Source: Formivibrio citricus (lineage in GTDB: Bacteria > Pseudomonadota > Gammaproteobacteria > Burkholderiales > Chitinibacteraceae). From it: a DNA stretch of 64,000 nucleotides. The number at the start of each line of letters is the position of its first letter. The first letter of the stretch is position 1. The stretch covers positions 156,189 to 220,188 of the forward strand of contig NZ_FOVE01000003.1 in NCBI RefSeq assembly GCF_900115065.1. The letters run 5' to 3'. Made by a program: the position numbers and the translations under genes. Positions 1 through 7,785 of this stretch are shown one piece after another. Under the pieces are notes generated by a model. The model saw only the letters and a list, made by a program, of their open reading frames with translations, was not told the origin of the DNA and did no database searches.

Positions 1-357
1 CGCCAGCAAGAGGTTCAGCATCGCCCCGCCGGCATTGGTGTTGATCTCGATGACCTGCGGGCCCTGCTCGCCCAGATGAAAATCGAAACCGTAAAACACC
101 CCGCGCGCGGCCGGTTGGTGACGCGCAATCGCCGGGGCACGCGCCAGCGCCTGTTCCTGCCATGCCGGCAAGGCTACGACCGCTTCCACCGCGGCAATGT
201 AATCGCACATCCGGTCAATACCCCGCCGCGAGAGCTGCAGCGCCGAGGGGGCGAACAGGTTGGGACGGGTAATGGAAAGCGGCGCGTCCAGGCCGGCAGA
301 AAACAGGCGGGCTTCGAGTCGGGACTGGAGGGCGGCGAAATCAGGGGTAACAAGCAT
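1..357 (-). CDS. Partial hypothetical protein, ATP-grasp-like
   Basis: An open frame runs from an ATG at 357 down through the window edge, so only the first 119 residues are present. The visible end reads GVFYGFDFHLGEQGPQVIEI followed by NTNAGG. A hydrophobic-VIEINTNAGG motif preceded by an F-D-F strand resembles the catalytic core of ATP-grasp enzymes (glutathione-synthetase-like), where the E and N residues bind metal-ATP. This is inference from a short motif, not a family assignment. The gene lies 42 bases downstream of arsM on the same strand and may be the last gene seen of the arsenic operon. No signal peptide or membrane segment is visible. Its substrate cannot be stated. Confidence 0.7.
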   Translation of the reverse strand, partial: MLVTPDFAALQSRLEARLFSAGLDAPLSITRPNLFAPSALQLSRRGIDRMCDYIAAVEAVVALPAWQEQALARAPAIARHQPAARGVFYGFDFHLGEQGPQVIEINTNAGGAMLNLLLA

Positions 358-399
358 GAGGGCTAACCGATGGATATTGTTTTTGTCTGGGTGCCCGGA

Positions 400-1182
400 T
401 CAGGCGGGCTTGCATGCTTCAATGGTCGCGGAAGCGACATGCGCTTCCATGCCGCGCCCCGGAAACCAGTCCTTGATGAATTCGCGGCTTTCCGGGCGAA
501 CATGGATGGCGACTTGTTCAAAACCGATGGCTGCCAGCATCTGTTCCAGCTCCGCCACGGTCACTGCGCCAGCCACGCAACCGGCAAACGCGGCGAAATC
601 GCCAGCCAACTCGGGAGGCAGCGGCGCCAGCGCGACAATATCGGAAATCGCCAGCCGGCCACCGGGGCGCAACACGCGAAAGGCTTCGCGGAACGCAGCG
701 GGTTTGTCCGGCGAGAGGTTGATCACGCAATTGGAAAGAATGACATCCACCGCGCCATCCGCCACCGGCAGGCTTTCGATCTCGCCCAGCCGGAATTCGA
801 CGTTGCCCAAGCCGGCCCGGCTGGCATGGCTGCGCGCCTTGTCGAGCATTTCCGGCGTCATGTCCACGCCGATCACCCGGCCGGCTTCGCCGACCTGGCG
901 CGCGGCAAGCAACACATCCAGCCCGCCCCCGCACCCCAGATCCAGCACGATCTGGCCGGGTTTCAGGCTGGCAATGGCCAACGGATTGCCGCAGCCCAAG
1001 CCCATGTCGGCGCCCGCCGGCAAGGCATCCAGATCGCCGGCTTCATACCCCAGATGCCGCGAATCGACAGCCGCCGGGCCGGCACAGCAACTGGAAGCCG
1101 CACAGCCACACCCGCCCTGCCCGCGTGCAACCTGGGCATAGTTCCGGCGGATGGCGTTGCGAAAATCGTGCTTGTTGCGCAT
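400..1182 (-). CDS. arsM: Arsenite S-adenosylmethionine methyltransferase ArsM
   Basis: A 260-residue cytoplasmic enzyme that transfers methyl groups from S-adenosylmethionine to As(III), giving methylated arsenicals. The SAM-binding motif LDLGCGGGLDVLLA lies at about residues 80-93 and the acidic motif VIGVDMTPEMLDKA just after it. Cysteines typical of ArsM are present: a Cys-rich N-terminus (25, 27, 32, 33), Cys64 in GLGCGNP, Cys152 in SNCVINLSPDKP and Cys202 in GCVAG. The last two are 50 residues apart, as in characterised ArsM enzymes, where they bind arsenite. The length is normal for the family. The thioredoxin-like gene ends 10 bases upstream, suggesting co-transcription; a thiol reductant is needed for ArsM turnover. 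Two YraQ-type permeases upstream could export the methylated product. Confidence 0.95.
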   Translation of the reverse strand: MRNKHDFRNAIRRNYAQVARGQGGCGCAASSCCAGPAAVDSRHLGYEAGDLDALPAGADMGLGCGNPLAIASLKPGQIVLDLGCGGGLDVLLAARQVGEAGRVIGVDMTPEMLDKARSHASRAGLGNVEFRLGEIESLPVADGAVDVILSNCVINLSPDKPAAFREAFRVLRPGGRLAISDIVALAPLPPELAGDFAAFAGCVAGAVTVAELEQMLAAIGFEQVAIHVRPESREFIKDWFPGRGMEAHVASATIEACKPA

Positions 1183-1191
1183 GGCGGCCGA

Positions 1192-1425
1192 TCAGCGCTT
1201 GATCCAGCTTTTGACTTCCGGAACGGTCGGAATCTTGCCGGTGGAAACCACCTTGCCATCAATCGCCACGCCGGGGGTCGCCATCACGCCGGCCGCCGCC
1301 ATTGCCGCGTAATCGCTGACTTTTTCCAGGGTAAAAGCCACCCCTTCGGCTTCGAGAACATCGCGCACGATTTCTGCGGTTTTGTTGCAACGGGCACAGC
1401 CCGGACCATAGACGGTGACTTTCAT
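1192..1425 (-). CDS. TM0996/MTH895-type small thioredoxin-like protein
   Basis: A 77-residue thioredoxin-fold protein starting MKVTVYGPGCARCNKTAEIV. The redox motif C-A-R-C (residues 10-13) follows the first beta strand, and the cis-proline strand appears as MATPGVAIDG about 50 residues later. It ends in a short helix, VPEVKSWIKR. Size and layout match the redox-active disulfide protein 2 family, often found beside arsenic permease and methyltransferase genes. A strong ribosome site, AAGGAG, precedes the ATG. It is 9 bases upstream of arsM. By position it may supply reducing equivalents to ArsM or act as an intracellular arsenical thiol carrier; this is inferred, not shown by the sequence. 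Confidence 0.88.
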   Translation of the reverse strand: MKVTVYGPGCARCNKTAEIVRDVLEAEGVAFTLEKVSDYAAMAAAGVMATPGVAIDGKVVSTGKIPTVPEVKSWIKR

Positions 1426-1567
1426 GGAGATACTCCTTGCAGGGTTAAAACGGGTTCTGCCAAATGGCAGCAGATTATTTCAAAAATGGCCAATTACAAA
1501 ATGGGTGGCAGGTATGTGCCCGTTGCGGACGAACACCACCGAAACCAACTACGAAGAAAGCCCAATG

Positions 1568-1602
1568 GTAGGGTGGGTTCAAAGCGAAGCGTAACCCACC
1601 AA
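1568..1602. repeat. Short palindromic repeat, copy 1
   Basis: The segment pairs GTGGGTT with AACCCAC around an AGCGAAGC core, giving a hairpin of about 30 bases. It belongs to the same loose family as the palindromes at 1704-1740 and 2731-2767, which share the GCGAAGCG/CGCTTCG core. Confidence 0.6.
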
Positions 1603-1703
1603 ATCATGGTTGCCGACGGCTTAATAAAGTTTCACCGCCCCCATTTAAAACGAATTTGAATTTCAAACTTTATTCAGCGTGGGGCAATCATCGCCACACA
1701 TCC

Positions 1704-1740
1704 GGCGCACTGCGCTACGCTTCGAGTGCACCCTACGGCC
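1704..1740. repeat. Short palindromic repeat, copy 2 (flanks hypothetical gene)
   Basis: A palindrome of the form GGCGCACTGCGCTACGCTTCGAGTGC ends in ACCCTACGGCCC. The outer end is the reverse complement of GGGCCGTAGGTGC at 2731-2743. Copies 2 and 3 therefore face each other across the GC-poor gene as inverted repeats. Copy 2 lies 12 bases beyond that gene's stop codon. Confidence 0.65.
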
Positions 1741-1751
1741 CTGTTACTCAA

Positions 1752-2702
1752 TCATTGAATAGGAAGTTCGTTCATTTCATCGCCGAAATAAAGCTCGACT
1801 TTGTCGCCTTCTATGAAAATTGCGTCTTGGCGATTATCAAATCCCGCTTCGCTCCAGAATCCCTTGAATTGTGCTGCAGCGGTATTGAATCTGAAATTTT
1901 CATTGAGAATGTATCCGTAATTGTTCAGCCCGGTCCCATATAAGCCATCCTCACCCTTTGGATAGCTCTGAAACTTTGTTAAGTTGTAATGCGGATTTAG
2001 CAGGCTTACGAATGCCTTCTCTGCATCAGCAATTACCCTTTCTGGCTCCGCACCTTGAAAAAATCCATAATCATCATCTTCCGCTGTTATGGTCTGAATA
2101 CTGAATGGCTCAATACCATAGAGGAATAAGATAATTTCGTCAGATGGATGAGCTCCGGGCTTTCGAGCACGTTCCTCCGACAACACCCTGAGTCGTCCAT
2201 GATGGGCATTCTTTATGAGGCGCTGATAGCTATCCTGCTGCTTTGCAATACCAACATATAAAAGATCGTAGTCACAAACCAAATCGTGACGTGTAAAGCC
2301 TTCCAGATAGGGAGTGCAACGAGCCACATGCCAATACACAGAGTCGGGCGTAAGCCAAACTTTCACATGAGTACCTTTCTTTGTGCCCCCTAAAAGCACC
2401 GCCCCACCAGTAAGTTTAATCTCACTATTATCTTGAATTTCACTGCATTTTGAAAGGTGAATCACGCCGGAATCAACCACTTCAGAGCCAACTTGTATTT
2501 CCAAATAAATTTTCCCCTCTTTCTTATCAACCCGGTAATTTACAAAGCTGGCCTGTGCCCGTGCAGCAATCATATATAACTTGCTCTGTCGCAAATATTG
2601 TGCAACGTGTTGGTTTGCCTTGTTAACCAACAGTTCGACATTACGATTTGTAAATGGAGGAAAAATTGTTTTAAGAAAATTAATTTGTGACTTTCGCCCC
2701 AT
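1752..2702 (-). CDS. Hypothetical protein, possible GIY-YIG-like nuclease fold
   Basis: About 316 residues; function unknown. The base composition is visibly poorer in GC than every neighbour, which suggests recent acquisition. The middle reads YDLLYVGIAKQQDSYQRLIK with HHGRL next, then PSDEIILFLYGIEP, then DAEKAFVSLLNPHYNLTKF. The order of a Y-V-G strand, an Arg/His helix, an aliphatic strand and an E-x-x-L-L-x-P-x-Y-N ending resembles GIY-YIG domains, but this is only a pattern match. The frame stays open to an ATG at 2789, but 2731-2767 is a palindromic repeat, so the start is placed at 2702, nine bases after an AGG; 2711 is also possible. It interrupts an otherwise continuous minus-strand run of arsenic genes and no partner gene is evident. 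Confidence 0.75.
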   Translation of the reverse strand: MGRKSQINFLKTIFPPFTNRNVELLVNKANQHVAQYLRQSKLYMIAARAQASFVNYRVDKKEGKIYLEIQVGSEVVDSGVIHLSKCSEIQDNSEIKLTGGAVLLGGTKKGTHVKVWLTPDSVYWHVARCTPYLEGFTRHDLVCDYDLLYVGIAKQQDSYQRLIKNAHHGRLRVLSEERARKPGAHPSDEIILFLYGIEPFSIQTITAEDDDYGFFQGAEPERVIADAEKAFVSLLNPHYNLTKFQSYPKGEDGLYGTGLNNYGYILNENFRFNTAAAQFKGFWSEAGFDNRQDAIFIEGDKVELYFGDEMNELPIQ

Positions 2703-2730
2703 GACTGCCATCCTATATTCATTGAAATTA

Positions 2731-2767
2731 GGGCCGTAGGTGCGATTAGCGAAGCGTAATCGCACGC
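2731..2767. repeat. Short palindromic repeat, copy 3 (flanks hypothetical gene)
   Basis: GTGCGATTA pairs with TAATCGCAC around a GCGAAGC core, preceded by GGGCCGTAG. It sits just before the start of the GC-poor gene, in inverted orientation to the copy at 1704-1740. If the frame were extended to 2789, this repeat would encode the RLRFANRTYGP stretch, which argues against the longer start. Confidence 0.65.
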
Positions 2768-2810
2768 ATGTTTTGATTTTACGTGCCATTTTCCACAGTC
2801 AACGCTCAAG

Positions 2811-4253
2811 TCAGCCCTGGTTCTGCAAAGGTTTTTTCCGGCCCATCCTATGCAACAACCCGACCAGCAGGACAATAAAACCGCCAACTCCCGCAATCAA
2901 TAGCGCCAAAGAAACCTCATCCACCCATGCACCATAGGTCAAGCCGGCGAGCGTGGAAAACAGCGCCACCAGTCCGACATAGGTCCAGGCCTTCTGCTTG
3001 CCGATGATCGCCGAGGTGATCAGGATGCTTTGCAAGGATAGCTCGGGATCGGCCATCAGGTAGGCGATCAGCGGGCCCGGGTGCATGCCGAGCGACAGGA
3101 ACATCCTGGCGATGGGCACTTCGACCAGCGTCGGGAAGTACATGAAAACCCCGAACACCACCCCGGCAAAATTGGCCGACAGCGAATTGGTGCCGGCCAC
3201 CAGTTGAATCCATTCCGGCTGAATGAAGGTGCGGATCACACCGACCAGAAACACGCCGACCACCAGCAAGGGGAATATCTTCTGCACGAAACGCCAGGTT
3301 TCCCACAGCCACATCTGTCTATCCCACGCCTCGAAACGCCGCGCCAGCGGAAGCAACACCACACACAGCAGCGCAACGGCCAACGTGCGGCCGGTCAGCG
3401 TGACGACCAGACCGGATGCGCCGACCTTGATGCCAATGGCGGCAAAAACCAGCGTCAGCGCGGTCAACCCCAGCGCTAGCGGGGTGAGGCGGTTGAACCC
3501 TTGGTCGGCCTTCCCCAATCCGCGCCAGGCGGCGGCGCCGAGCAAGGCCAGCAGCAGAATCAGCACACCGCCTTGCAGGCTCAAACCTTCGGCCCCCTTC
3601 AATTCATCGACGGGAACGGCGCGATCCAGCAGCGCCTGAATTGCGACGGCAGCGCTGGAGGGCAGTTCCAGACTGGCAAGCGGTGTCGTCAGTAAATCTA
3701 CCTTGAGCGTTCCGGCGATCAGCAGCGCAACCAGCGCCAGCAGGAAAACCAGCGTCTGCCGGGAAATCGCTTCGCCCTTGGCAAAGATGGCGCTATCGGC
3801 AAGACGCGCGGCATCGTCGCGGCGAAAAACAATCGCCATGATCATGCCGATGCCCACACCGAAACTCAGCGCCAGCACGATGCGCGCAATGGCAAAATCC
3901 GCGCCCAGCGCCACGCCGGTATAGGACAGCGCCAGAATGTTGGCCGCCGGGGCAAAAAACAGAAAAGTAATCGCGGGGCCGAGCCCGGCCCCCTTCTTGT
4001 AGATACCGGCAAACAACGGCTGCACGGTGCAGGAGCAGACCGCGAGCAGGCTGCCCGCTCCGGCTGCGGCGGGATAGGCCACCCACTTCGGCGCATCCGG
4101 CCCCAGATAGCGGATGATGGCCTGCTGCGGCACCAAGGCCGACAGCGCGCCGGCGATGAAAAACGCGGGAACCAGGCAGAGCAGGACGTGAGCAGCCAGA
4201 TAAGACGCAACACTGGCAAACCCGCTCTGAATGGCTGCGTACAGAATATCCAT
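2811..4253 (-). CDS. YraQ/ArsP (DUF318) family permease
   Basis: A 480-residue inner-membrane permease with roughly ten or more hydrophobic segments. Near residue 75 it has AVCSCTVQPLFAGIYKKGAG, the C-x-C signature of the permease family that includes ArsP and SO_0444-type metal(loid) exporters, followed by FFAPAANILAL. A second half-repeat is visible near FVQKIFPLLVVGVFLVGVIR and FPTLVEVPIARMFL. It is longer than the ArsP-like permease at 4859-5902. The GGGAGGG ribosome site precedes the ATG at 4253. Its place between the DGC and thioredoxin genes suggests export of arsenicals or of a metal-thiol species, but the substrate is inferred from context. Confidence 0.85.
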   Translation of the reverse strand: MDILYAAIQSGFASVASYLAAHVLLCLVPAFFIAGALSALVPQQAIIRYLGPDAPKWVAYPAAAGAGSLLAVCSCTVQPLFAGIYKKGAGLGPAITFLFFAPAANILALSYTGVALGADFAIARIVLALSFGVGIGMIMAIVFRRDDAARLADSAIFAKGEAISRQTLVFLLALVALLIAGTLKVDLLTTPLASLELPSSAAVAIQALLDRAVPVDELKGAEGLSLQGGVLILLLALLGAAAWRGLGKADQGFNRLTPLALGLTALTLVFAAIGIKVGASGLVVTLTGRTLAVALLCVVLLPLARRFEAWDRQMWLWETWRFVQKIFPLLVVGVFLVGVIRTFIQPEWIQLVAGTNSLSANFAGVVFGVFMYFPTLVEVPIARMFLSLGMHPGPLIAYLMADPELSLQSILITSAIIGKQKAWTYVGLVALFSTLAGLTYGAWVDEVSLALLIAGVGGFIVLLVGLLHRMGRKKPLQNQG

Positions 4254-4285
4254 GCGCCCTCCCCCGACCTGATTTTGTTTGAACT

Positions 4286-4363
4286 CGTCACCCCGGCGCA
4301 GGCCGGGGTCCAGTGGCTTGAAGTGGCTTGGTTGCTGGATACCGGCCTGCGCCGGTATGACGG
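4286..4363. repeat. Paired-hairpin dispersed repeat, copy 1
   Basis: A 78-base unit: GTCACCCCGGCGCAGGCCGG, a spacer, then CCGGCCTGCGCCGGTATGAC. Two hairpins face each other, as in REP/BIME-type elements. Copies occur at 17827-17907, 29238-29315 and 61318-61395. Similarity to the fourth copy extends outside the hairpins: both have TTTGTTTGAACTCG on one side and TTCAAACTTCA on the other. Confidence 0.85.
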
Positions 4364-4393
4364 CAAAAATTCAAACTTCAAAGGGCCGCATCA

Positions 4394-4430
4394 ATAGTCA
4401 GTCACGTAGATCTGCCATGTTCGGCACGCA
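4394..4430. repeat. Fragment of the GTAGTCAGTCAC element
   Basis: ATAGTCAGTCAC followed by GATCTGCCATGTTCGGCACG matches the left end of the elements at 21296-21456 and 24156-24225. No matching right inverted end is seen before the next gene, so this is a partial copy. Confidence 0.6.
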
Positions 4431-4468
4431 CCGCAGGCTCAAACTACGCCAGCCGCTGTACCGATACT

Positions 4469-4846
4469 TTACGGTTGCAGCACCCTGCGAGCCGCAGCGA
4501 CAACACTGTCGATATTTTCCTGCGTAGCCGGAGAGCAGCCCTTTTCCAGCCCCAGCTCAGCCAGTTGTACGCGCTGGAAATCCGTAAAGCCGGCTTTCTT
4601 GAGCACCATGCTCGCGCAAGCCGCCGGGCAGGCATCAATCGCCAGAATTGCACTGGCCGCGCGGGTCTTTTCCAGTGGCGCCGGGTTGCCGCTTGCCACC
4701 GCAGACAGGCAGTACATCTGCCCCACGCCGGAACGCGACAACTGCCGTGCAGCCCGATCCGCCACTTCGCCGACATCGGCCGCGCCTGAACAGGCAAAAA
4801 TCAGTCTCGGCCCAACGGAACAACTGCAACTTGCTGCTTCACTCAT
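4469..4846 (-). CDS. Putative zinc-binding protein, DGC family
   Basis: A 125-residue cytoplasmic protein with a Cys-rich start (MSEAASCSCSVGP) followed by RLIFACSGAADVGEVADRAA. The sequence ILAIDACPAACASMVLKKAG contains the D-x-C-x3-C cluster typical of DGC-domain putative zinc-binding proteins. Length is typical. GGAGAA precedes the ATG, and the gene begins 12 bases after the ArsP-like permease ends, so the two are probably co-transcribed. Proteins of this family often lie near metalloid permeases, but no biochemical role is established. A metal-sensing or metallochaperone role for arsenic would be inference. Confidence 0.8.
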   Translation of the reverse strand: MSEAASCSCSVGPRLIFACSGAADVGEVADRAARQLSRSGVGQMYCLSAVASGNPAPLEKTRAASAILAIDACPAACASMVLKKAGFTDFQRVQLAELGLEKGCSPATQENIDSVVAAARRVLQP

Positions 4847-4858
4847 CGTTTTTCTCCA

Positions 4859-5902
4859 TCAGAACAGCGCATTGAAAATATAGCCCACCATCAGGATGCC
4901 CACCGCCACGATGCCGGCAAACACGGCGATCAGGCGGATCGACAGCACCTTGCGCAGAATCACCATCTCCGGCAGCGAGAGCGCGATAACCGACATCATG
5001 AACGCCAGCACCGTACCCAGCGCCGCGCCTTTGCCCAGGAGGGCCTGCACCACCGGGATCATGCCGGCGGCATTGGAATACATCGGCACACCGATCAACA
5101 CCGCGAGCGGCACCGACCACCAGGCATCCTTGCCCATGATCGCGGCCAGCGCGTTTTCCGGCACGTAGCCGTGAATCCCCGCCCCGATGGCGATCCCGCC
5201 GACCAGATACGGCCAGACCTTGCCGACGATCTCCTTCACATAAGCCACCCCGGCCATGAGGCGCGCATTCCAGTCCAGCTTGGCTTCGTCTTCGCCAGCA
5301 TGGGCAGGAATCTGGTAGACCCAGGGCTCGACCCAGCCTTCGAGCTTCAGCAAACCGATCACGAAGCCGGCCACGATAGCCACGCTCAAGCCCAGCAACA
5401 GGTAAGCGCCCGCCACCTTCCAGCCGAACAGGCCGAACAGCAACGCCAGCGCCACTTCGTTGACCATCGGTGCGGAAATCAGGAACGAAAAGGTCACGCC
5501 CAGCGGTACGCCGGCCGTGAGAAAGCCGATGAACAAAGGCACTGCCGAGCAGGAGCAGAACGGTGTAACCACGCCGAGCGATGCTGCGCTGATATTGCCG
5601 AAGATCGTACGCTTGCCCGCCAGCAAGGCGCGGGTACGCTCGGGCGAGAAAAAGGTATGCAGCACGCCCATGCCGAACACCACCAGCGTCAGCAGCATCA
5701 AGACCTTGGGCGTGTCGTAGATAAAGAAACGCACCGCCTCGCCCAGACGGCTTCCGCGCTGCAGCGGCAGCACGGCAAACGCCAGCCAGTCGGCAAACGC
5801 TTCAAGCTGCGAATAGAGGCCTGCCCACAGCAGCAGCGCCAAACCGGCATAAATCAGCCGGCGGGTAGAGGTAGTGGGAAGGGGTTGAGCAACATCATTC
5901 AT
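4859..5902 (-). CDS. arsP: ArsP-like organoarsenical/metalloid permease (DUF318)
   Basis: A 347-residue permease with about eight to ten membrane segments. The signature TPFCSCSAVPLFIGFLTAGV near residue 120 holds the cysteine pair conserved in ArsP, which exports trivalent organoarsenicals in characterised bacteria. SFLISAPMVNEVALALL follows. The second half repeats the topology, with GVPMYSNAAGMIPVVQALL. The frame extends six codons further upstream, but the ATG at 5902 (MNDVAQPLP) is more likely. It follows the ArsR gene at 5924-6256 by 21 bases and precedes the DGC gene by 12. Paired with ArsM in the same island, it is a good candidate to export methylarsenite. The specific substrate remains an inference. 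Confidence 0.87.
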   Translation of the reverse strand: MNDVAQPLPTTSTRRLIYAGLALLLWAGLYSQLEAFADWLAFAVLPLQRGSRLGEAVRFFIYDTPKVLMLLTLVVFGMGVLHTFFSPERTRALLAGKRTIFGNISAASLGVVTPFCSCSAVPLFIGFLTAGVPLGVTFSFLISAPMVNEVALALLFGLFGWKVAGAYLLLGLSVAIVAGFVIGLLKLEGWVEPWVYQIPAHAGEDEAKLDWNARLMAGVAYVKEIVGKVWPYLVGGIAIGAGIHGYVPENALAAIMGKDAWWSVPLAVLIGVPMYSNAAGMIPVVQALLGKGAALGTVLAFMMSVIALSLPEMVILRKVLSIRLIAVFAGIVAVGILMVGYIFNALF

Positions 5903-5923
5903 ATATGCACTTTCCTGCATTCA

Positions 5924-6256
5924 TTACACAACGGATTCCCGGCATGAAACACGCGCCAGATCGGCCTGCAACTGGGCGGCGGTTTCCGGCTCCAGCAGCA
6001 GATCGTCGAGCAACTTGCACGCCCAGCGCGGCAATTCAGGATGCAGGCGGTAGTGCATCCATGTTCCCTGCTTGCGCCAATCCAGCACACCCACAGCGCG
6101 AATTTGTGACAGATAACGCGACACCTTGGGTTGCGGCAATTCGAGCGCGGCCATCAACTGGCAGACGCACAGCTCGTCGCGCCGGCACAGGAGCGCCAGA
6201 ATGCGCCGCCGGTTGGGATCGGAAAGAACAACAAAAAGGGAATCGAGGGAGATCAT
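5924..6256 (-). CDS. arsR: ArsR-family metalloregulator with ELCVC site
   Basis: A 110-residue winged-helix repressor. The DNA-recognition region is LELPQPKVSRYLSQIRAVGV and the wing contains WRKQGTWMHYRL. DELCVCQLMAAL places Cys30 and Cys32 in the helix used for As(III) binding by the classical ArsR type, where arsenite binding causes release from DNA. The third ligand seen in many relatives is not visible here; position 35 is Met. It heads the minus-strand operon that continues into the ArsP-like permease. An AT-rich dyad region lies immediately upstream at 6258-6290. It differs in class from the second ArsR at 8349-8681. Confidence 0.93.
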   Translation of the reverse strand: MISLDSLFVVLSDPNRRRILALLCRRDELCVCQLMAALELPQPKVSRYLSQIRAVGVLDWRKQGTWMHYRLHPELPRWACKLLDDLLLEPETAAQLQADLARVSCRESVV

Positions 6257-6257
6257 G

Positions 6258-6290
6258 AATATAAATATACACTTTTATGCATATATTTCA
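6258..6290. promoter_or_regulatory. Probable ArsR operator/promoter
   Basis: An AT-rich stretch directly before the arsR start holds the palindrome TATGCATA (6276-6283), flanked by ATATAAATATAC and ATATTT. ArsR proteins of this class usually bind AT-rich imperfect dyads at their own promoter. A related ATATATGCACTTT sits at 5903-5915, just before the permease start. Assignment is by position and symmetry only. Confidence 0.5.
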
Positions 6291-6352
6291 ACCCGCAGCA
6301 GATGACAATTACAGATAGCTGCCGGCAACAAAAAAGCCCCGCCCAAAAAGCG

Positions 6353-6664
6353 TAATACCGTTCACTTAAGGATTTTTATGCGCCTGCGGCGCAGGGTTTA
6401 CAGCCGGTTCCGCCCGGCATACGGGAAAGGGATTTGTCTCGCCAAATCCCCTTCACCCCTAGGCGAGCCCACTCCGGCGTCCCTGCGGGGTTCCCTGCGA
6501 TGCTCGCAAGACGCGGCGGCTGCGCAACTCGGCCTGCGGCCTCAAACAGTGCTCGCCGAATTCCCGCACCTTGCTGTGCGTCTCGGCGCCGTCCAGGGCG
6601 GGGCGTGCTGCATGCAGCGCTGATCAAGAAAAATGCCGCTCACTTGGCTTAGTGAACGGCATTA
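6353..6664. mobile_element. MITE-like element A, copy 1 (312 bp)
   Basis: The ends are TAATACCGTTCACTTAAG and the inverted TTAGTGAACGGCATTA. Near the right end AATGCCGCTCAC and GTGAACGGCATT form a hairpin. The interior is nearly identical to copies at 9427-9740 and about 33853-34165, both in opposite orientation. No transposase is encoded. All three copies keep a frame beginning MSRQIPFTPRRA, but this is most likely a passive consequence of sequence identity. The TA at both ends fits a TA target duplication, though flanks are too short to prove it. The element fills most of the 460-base gap between arsR and acr3. Confidence 0.85.
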
Positions 6665-6716
6665 CGCCAAAAAAGCGAGGCTCTTTGTCCGGAACCCAAG
6701 TTCCACGAACTGCCAG

Positions 6717-7769
6717 TCATGCCACCGCGGGGATGAAATATTTTCTCCTGAACCAGAGTGCGACATGCACCAGGCCGATCATGACCGGCACTTCGACCAG
6801 CGGCCCGATCACGGCCGCAAAAGCCGCCCCAGAGTTGATGCCGTAGACCGCCACGGCCACTGCAATGGCCAGCTCAAAATTATTGCTGGCCGCTGTAAAC
6901 GAGAGCGTGGTGCTTTTCTGGTAATTGGCCCCCAGCCGCTTGCTCATGAAAAATGAAACCACGAACATGACCACGAAGTAGATCAGCAGCGGAATGGCGA
7001 TACGCACCACATCGAAGGGGATGCTGACGATCAGTTTGCCCTTCAGGCTGAACATGACCACGATGGTGAAAAGCAATGCAATCAGGGTAATGGGGCCGAT
7101 CTTGGGCACGAAACGGCTGTGATACCACTCCTTCGAGACAAAGCGCAGCATGATCACCCGCGTCAGCACCCCGGCAATGCAGGGAATCCCGAGATAGATG
7201 AAAACGCTTTCGGCAATCTGCCCGATGGAAATGTTGACCAGCGCGCCGGACAAGCCAAAGAACGGCGGCAACACGGTGATGAACAGCCACGCATACACGC
7301 TGAAAAACAGCACCTGAAAAATGGAGTTGAAGGCCACCAGGCCGGCGGCATATTCGGTCGAGCCATCGGCGATCTCGTTCCAGACGATCACCATGGCGAT
7401 GCAGCGCGCCAGGCCGATCATGATGAGGCCGACCATGTATTCAGGCTTGTCCTGCAGGAAAATCACCGCGAGCGCGAACATGAGCACAGGCCCGACCACC
7501 CAGTTCTGCACCAGCGACAGCCCCAGGATTTTTCGGTCGCGGAAGACGTCGGGCAATTCCTCGTAACGCACCTTGGCAAAGGGCGGGTACATCATCAGGA
7601 TCAAGCCCGCCGCGATGGGGAGGTTGGTCGTTCCGACCTGGAAGCTATCGATGAAGTTCTCGATGCCCGGCACGAAAAAGCCCAGCCCGACGCCCAGCGC
7701 CATGGCGGCAAAAATCCAGAGGGTCAGATGCCGGTCCAGAAAAGAAAGTTTATTGATTACACCACTCAT
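6717..7769 (-). CDS. acr3: ACR3-family arsenite efflux permease
   Basis: A 350-residue inner-membrane exporter with about ten transmembrane segments that expels As(III) using the proton-motive force. [20 protein letters not shown] carries the Cys conserved in ACR3 segment 4 (needed for activity in studied members), and [18 protein letters not shown] carries the conserved Glu in the late segment. The sequence ends [12 protein letters not shown]. Length is usual for the family. It is the last gene of the unit arsR-arsC-acr3, 16 bases after arsC. Beyond its stop lies the hairpin end of MITE-like element A copy 1. This ACR3 is unrelated to the YraQ-type permeases in the same island. Confidence 0.96.
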   Translation of the reverse strand: MSGVINKLSFLDRHLTLWIFAAMALGVGLGFFVPGIENFIDSFQVGTTNLPIAAGLILMMYPPFAKVRYEELPDVFRDRKILGLSLVQNWVVGPVLMFALAVIFLQDKPEYMVGLIMIGLARCIAMVIVWNEIADGSTEYAAGLVAFNSIFQVLFFSVYAWLFITVLPPFFGLSGALVNISIGQIAESVFIYLGIPCIAGVLTRVIMLRFVSKEWYHSRFVPKIGPITLIALLFTIVVMFSLKGKLIVSIPFDVVRIAIPLLIYFVVMFVVSFFMSKRLGANYQKSTTLSFTAASNNFELAIAVAVAVYGINSGAAFAAVIGPLVEVPVMIGLVHVALWFRRKYFIPAVA

Positions 7770-7785
7770 TGATTCACTCTCCGGG

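Larger units (their letters stand above)
1426..1751. other. Intergenic stretch with palindromic repeats
   Basis: About 326 bases without a convincing gene. It carries two short palindromic repeats built around GCGAAGC/GCTTCG cores (1568-1602 and 1704-1740) and the end of the GC-poor hypothetical gene. A short frame of 95 residues on the plus strand across 1656-1943 is mostly antisense to that gene. No promoter can be assigned with confidence. Confidence 0.6.

Noticed and set aside
1568..2767. RAYT (REP-associated tyrosine transposase) for the gene between palindromes
   Set aside because: The protein lacks the HUH and Tyr motifs of RAYT proteins, so the palindromes are reported without that claim.
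6434..6652. Frame MSRQIPFTPRRA repeated at 6434, 9659 (minus) and 34083 (minus)
   Set aside because: It lies wholly within element A and is conserved only because the DNA is repeated; no ribosome site and an unlikely Arg/Ala-rich composition.
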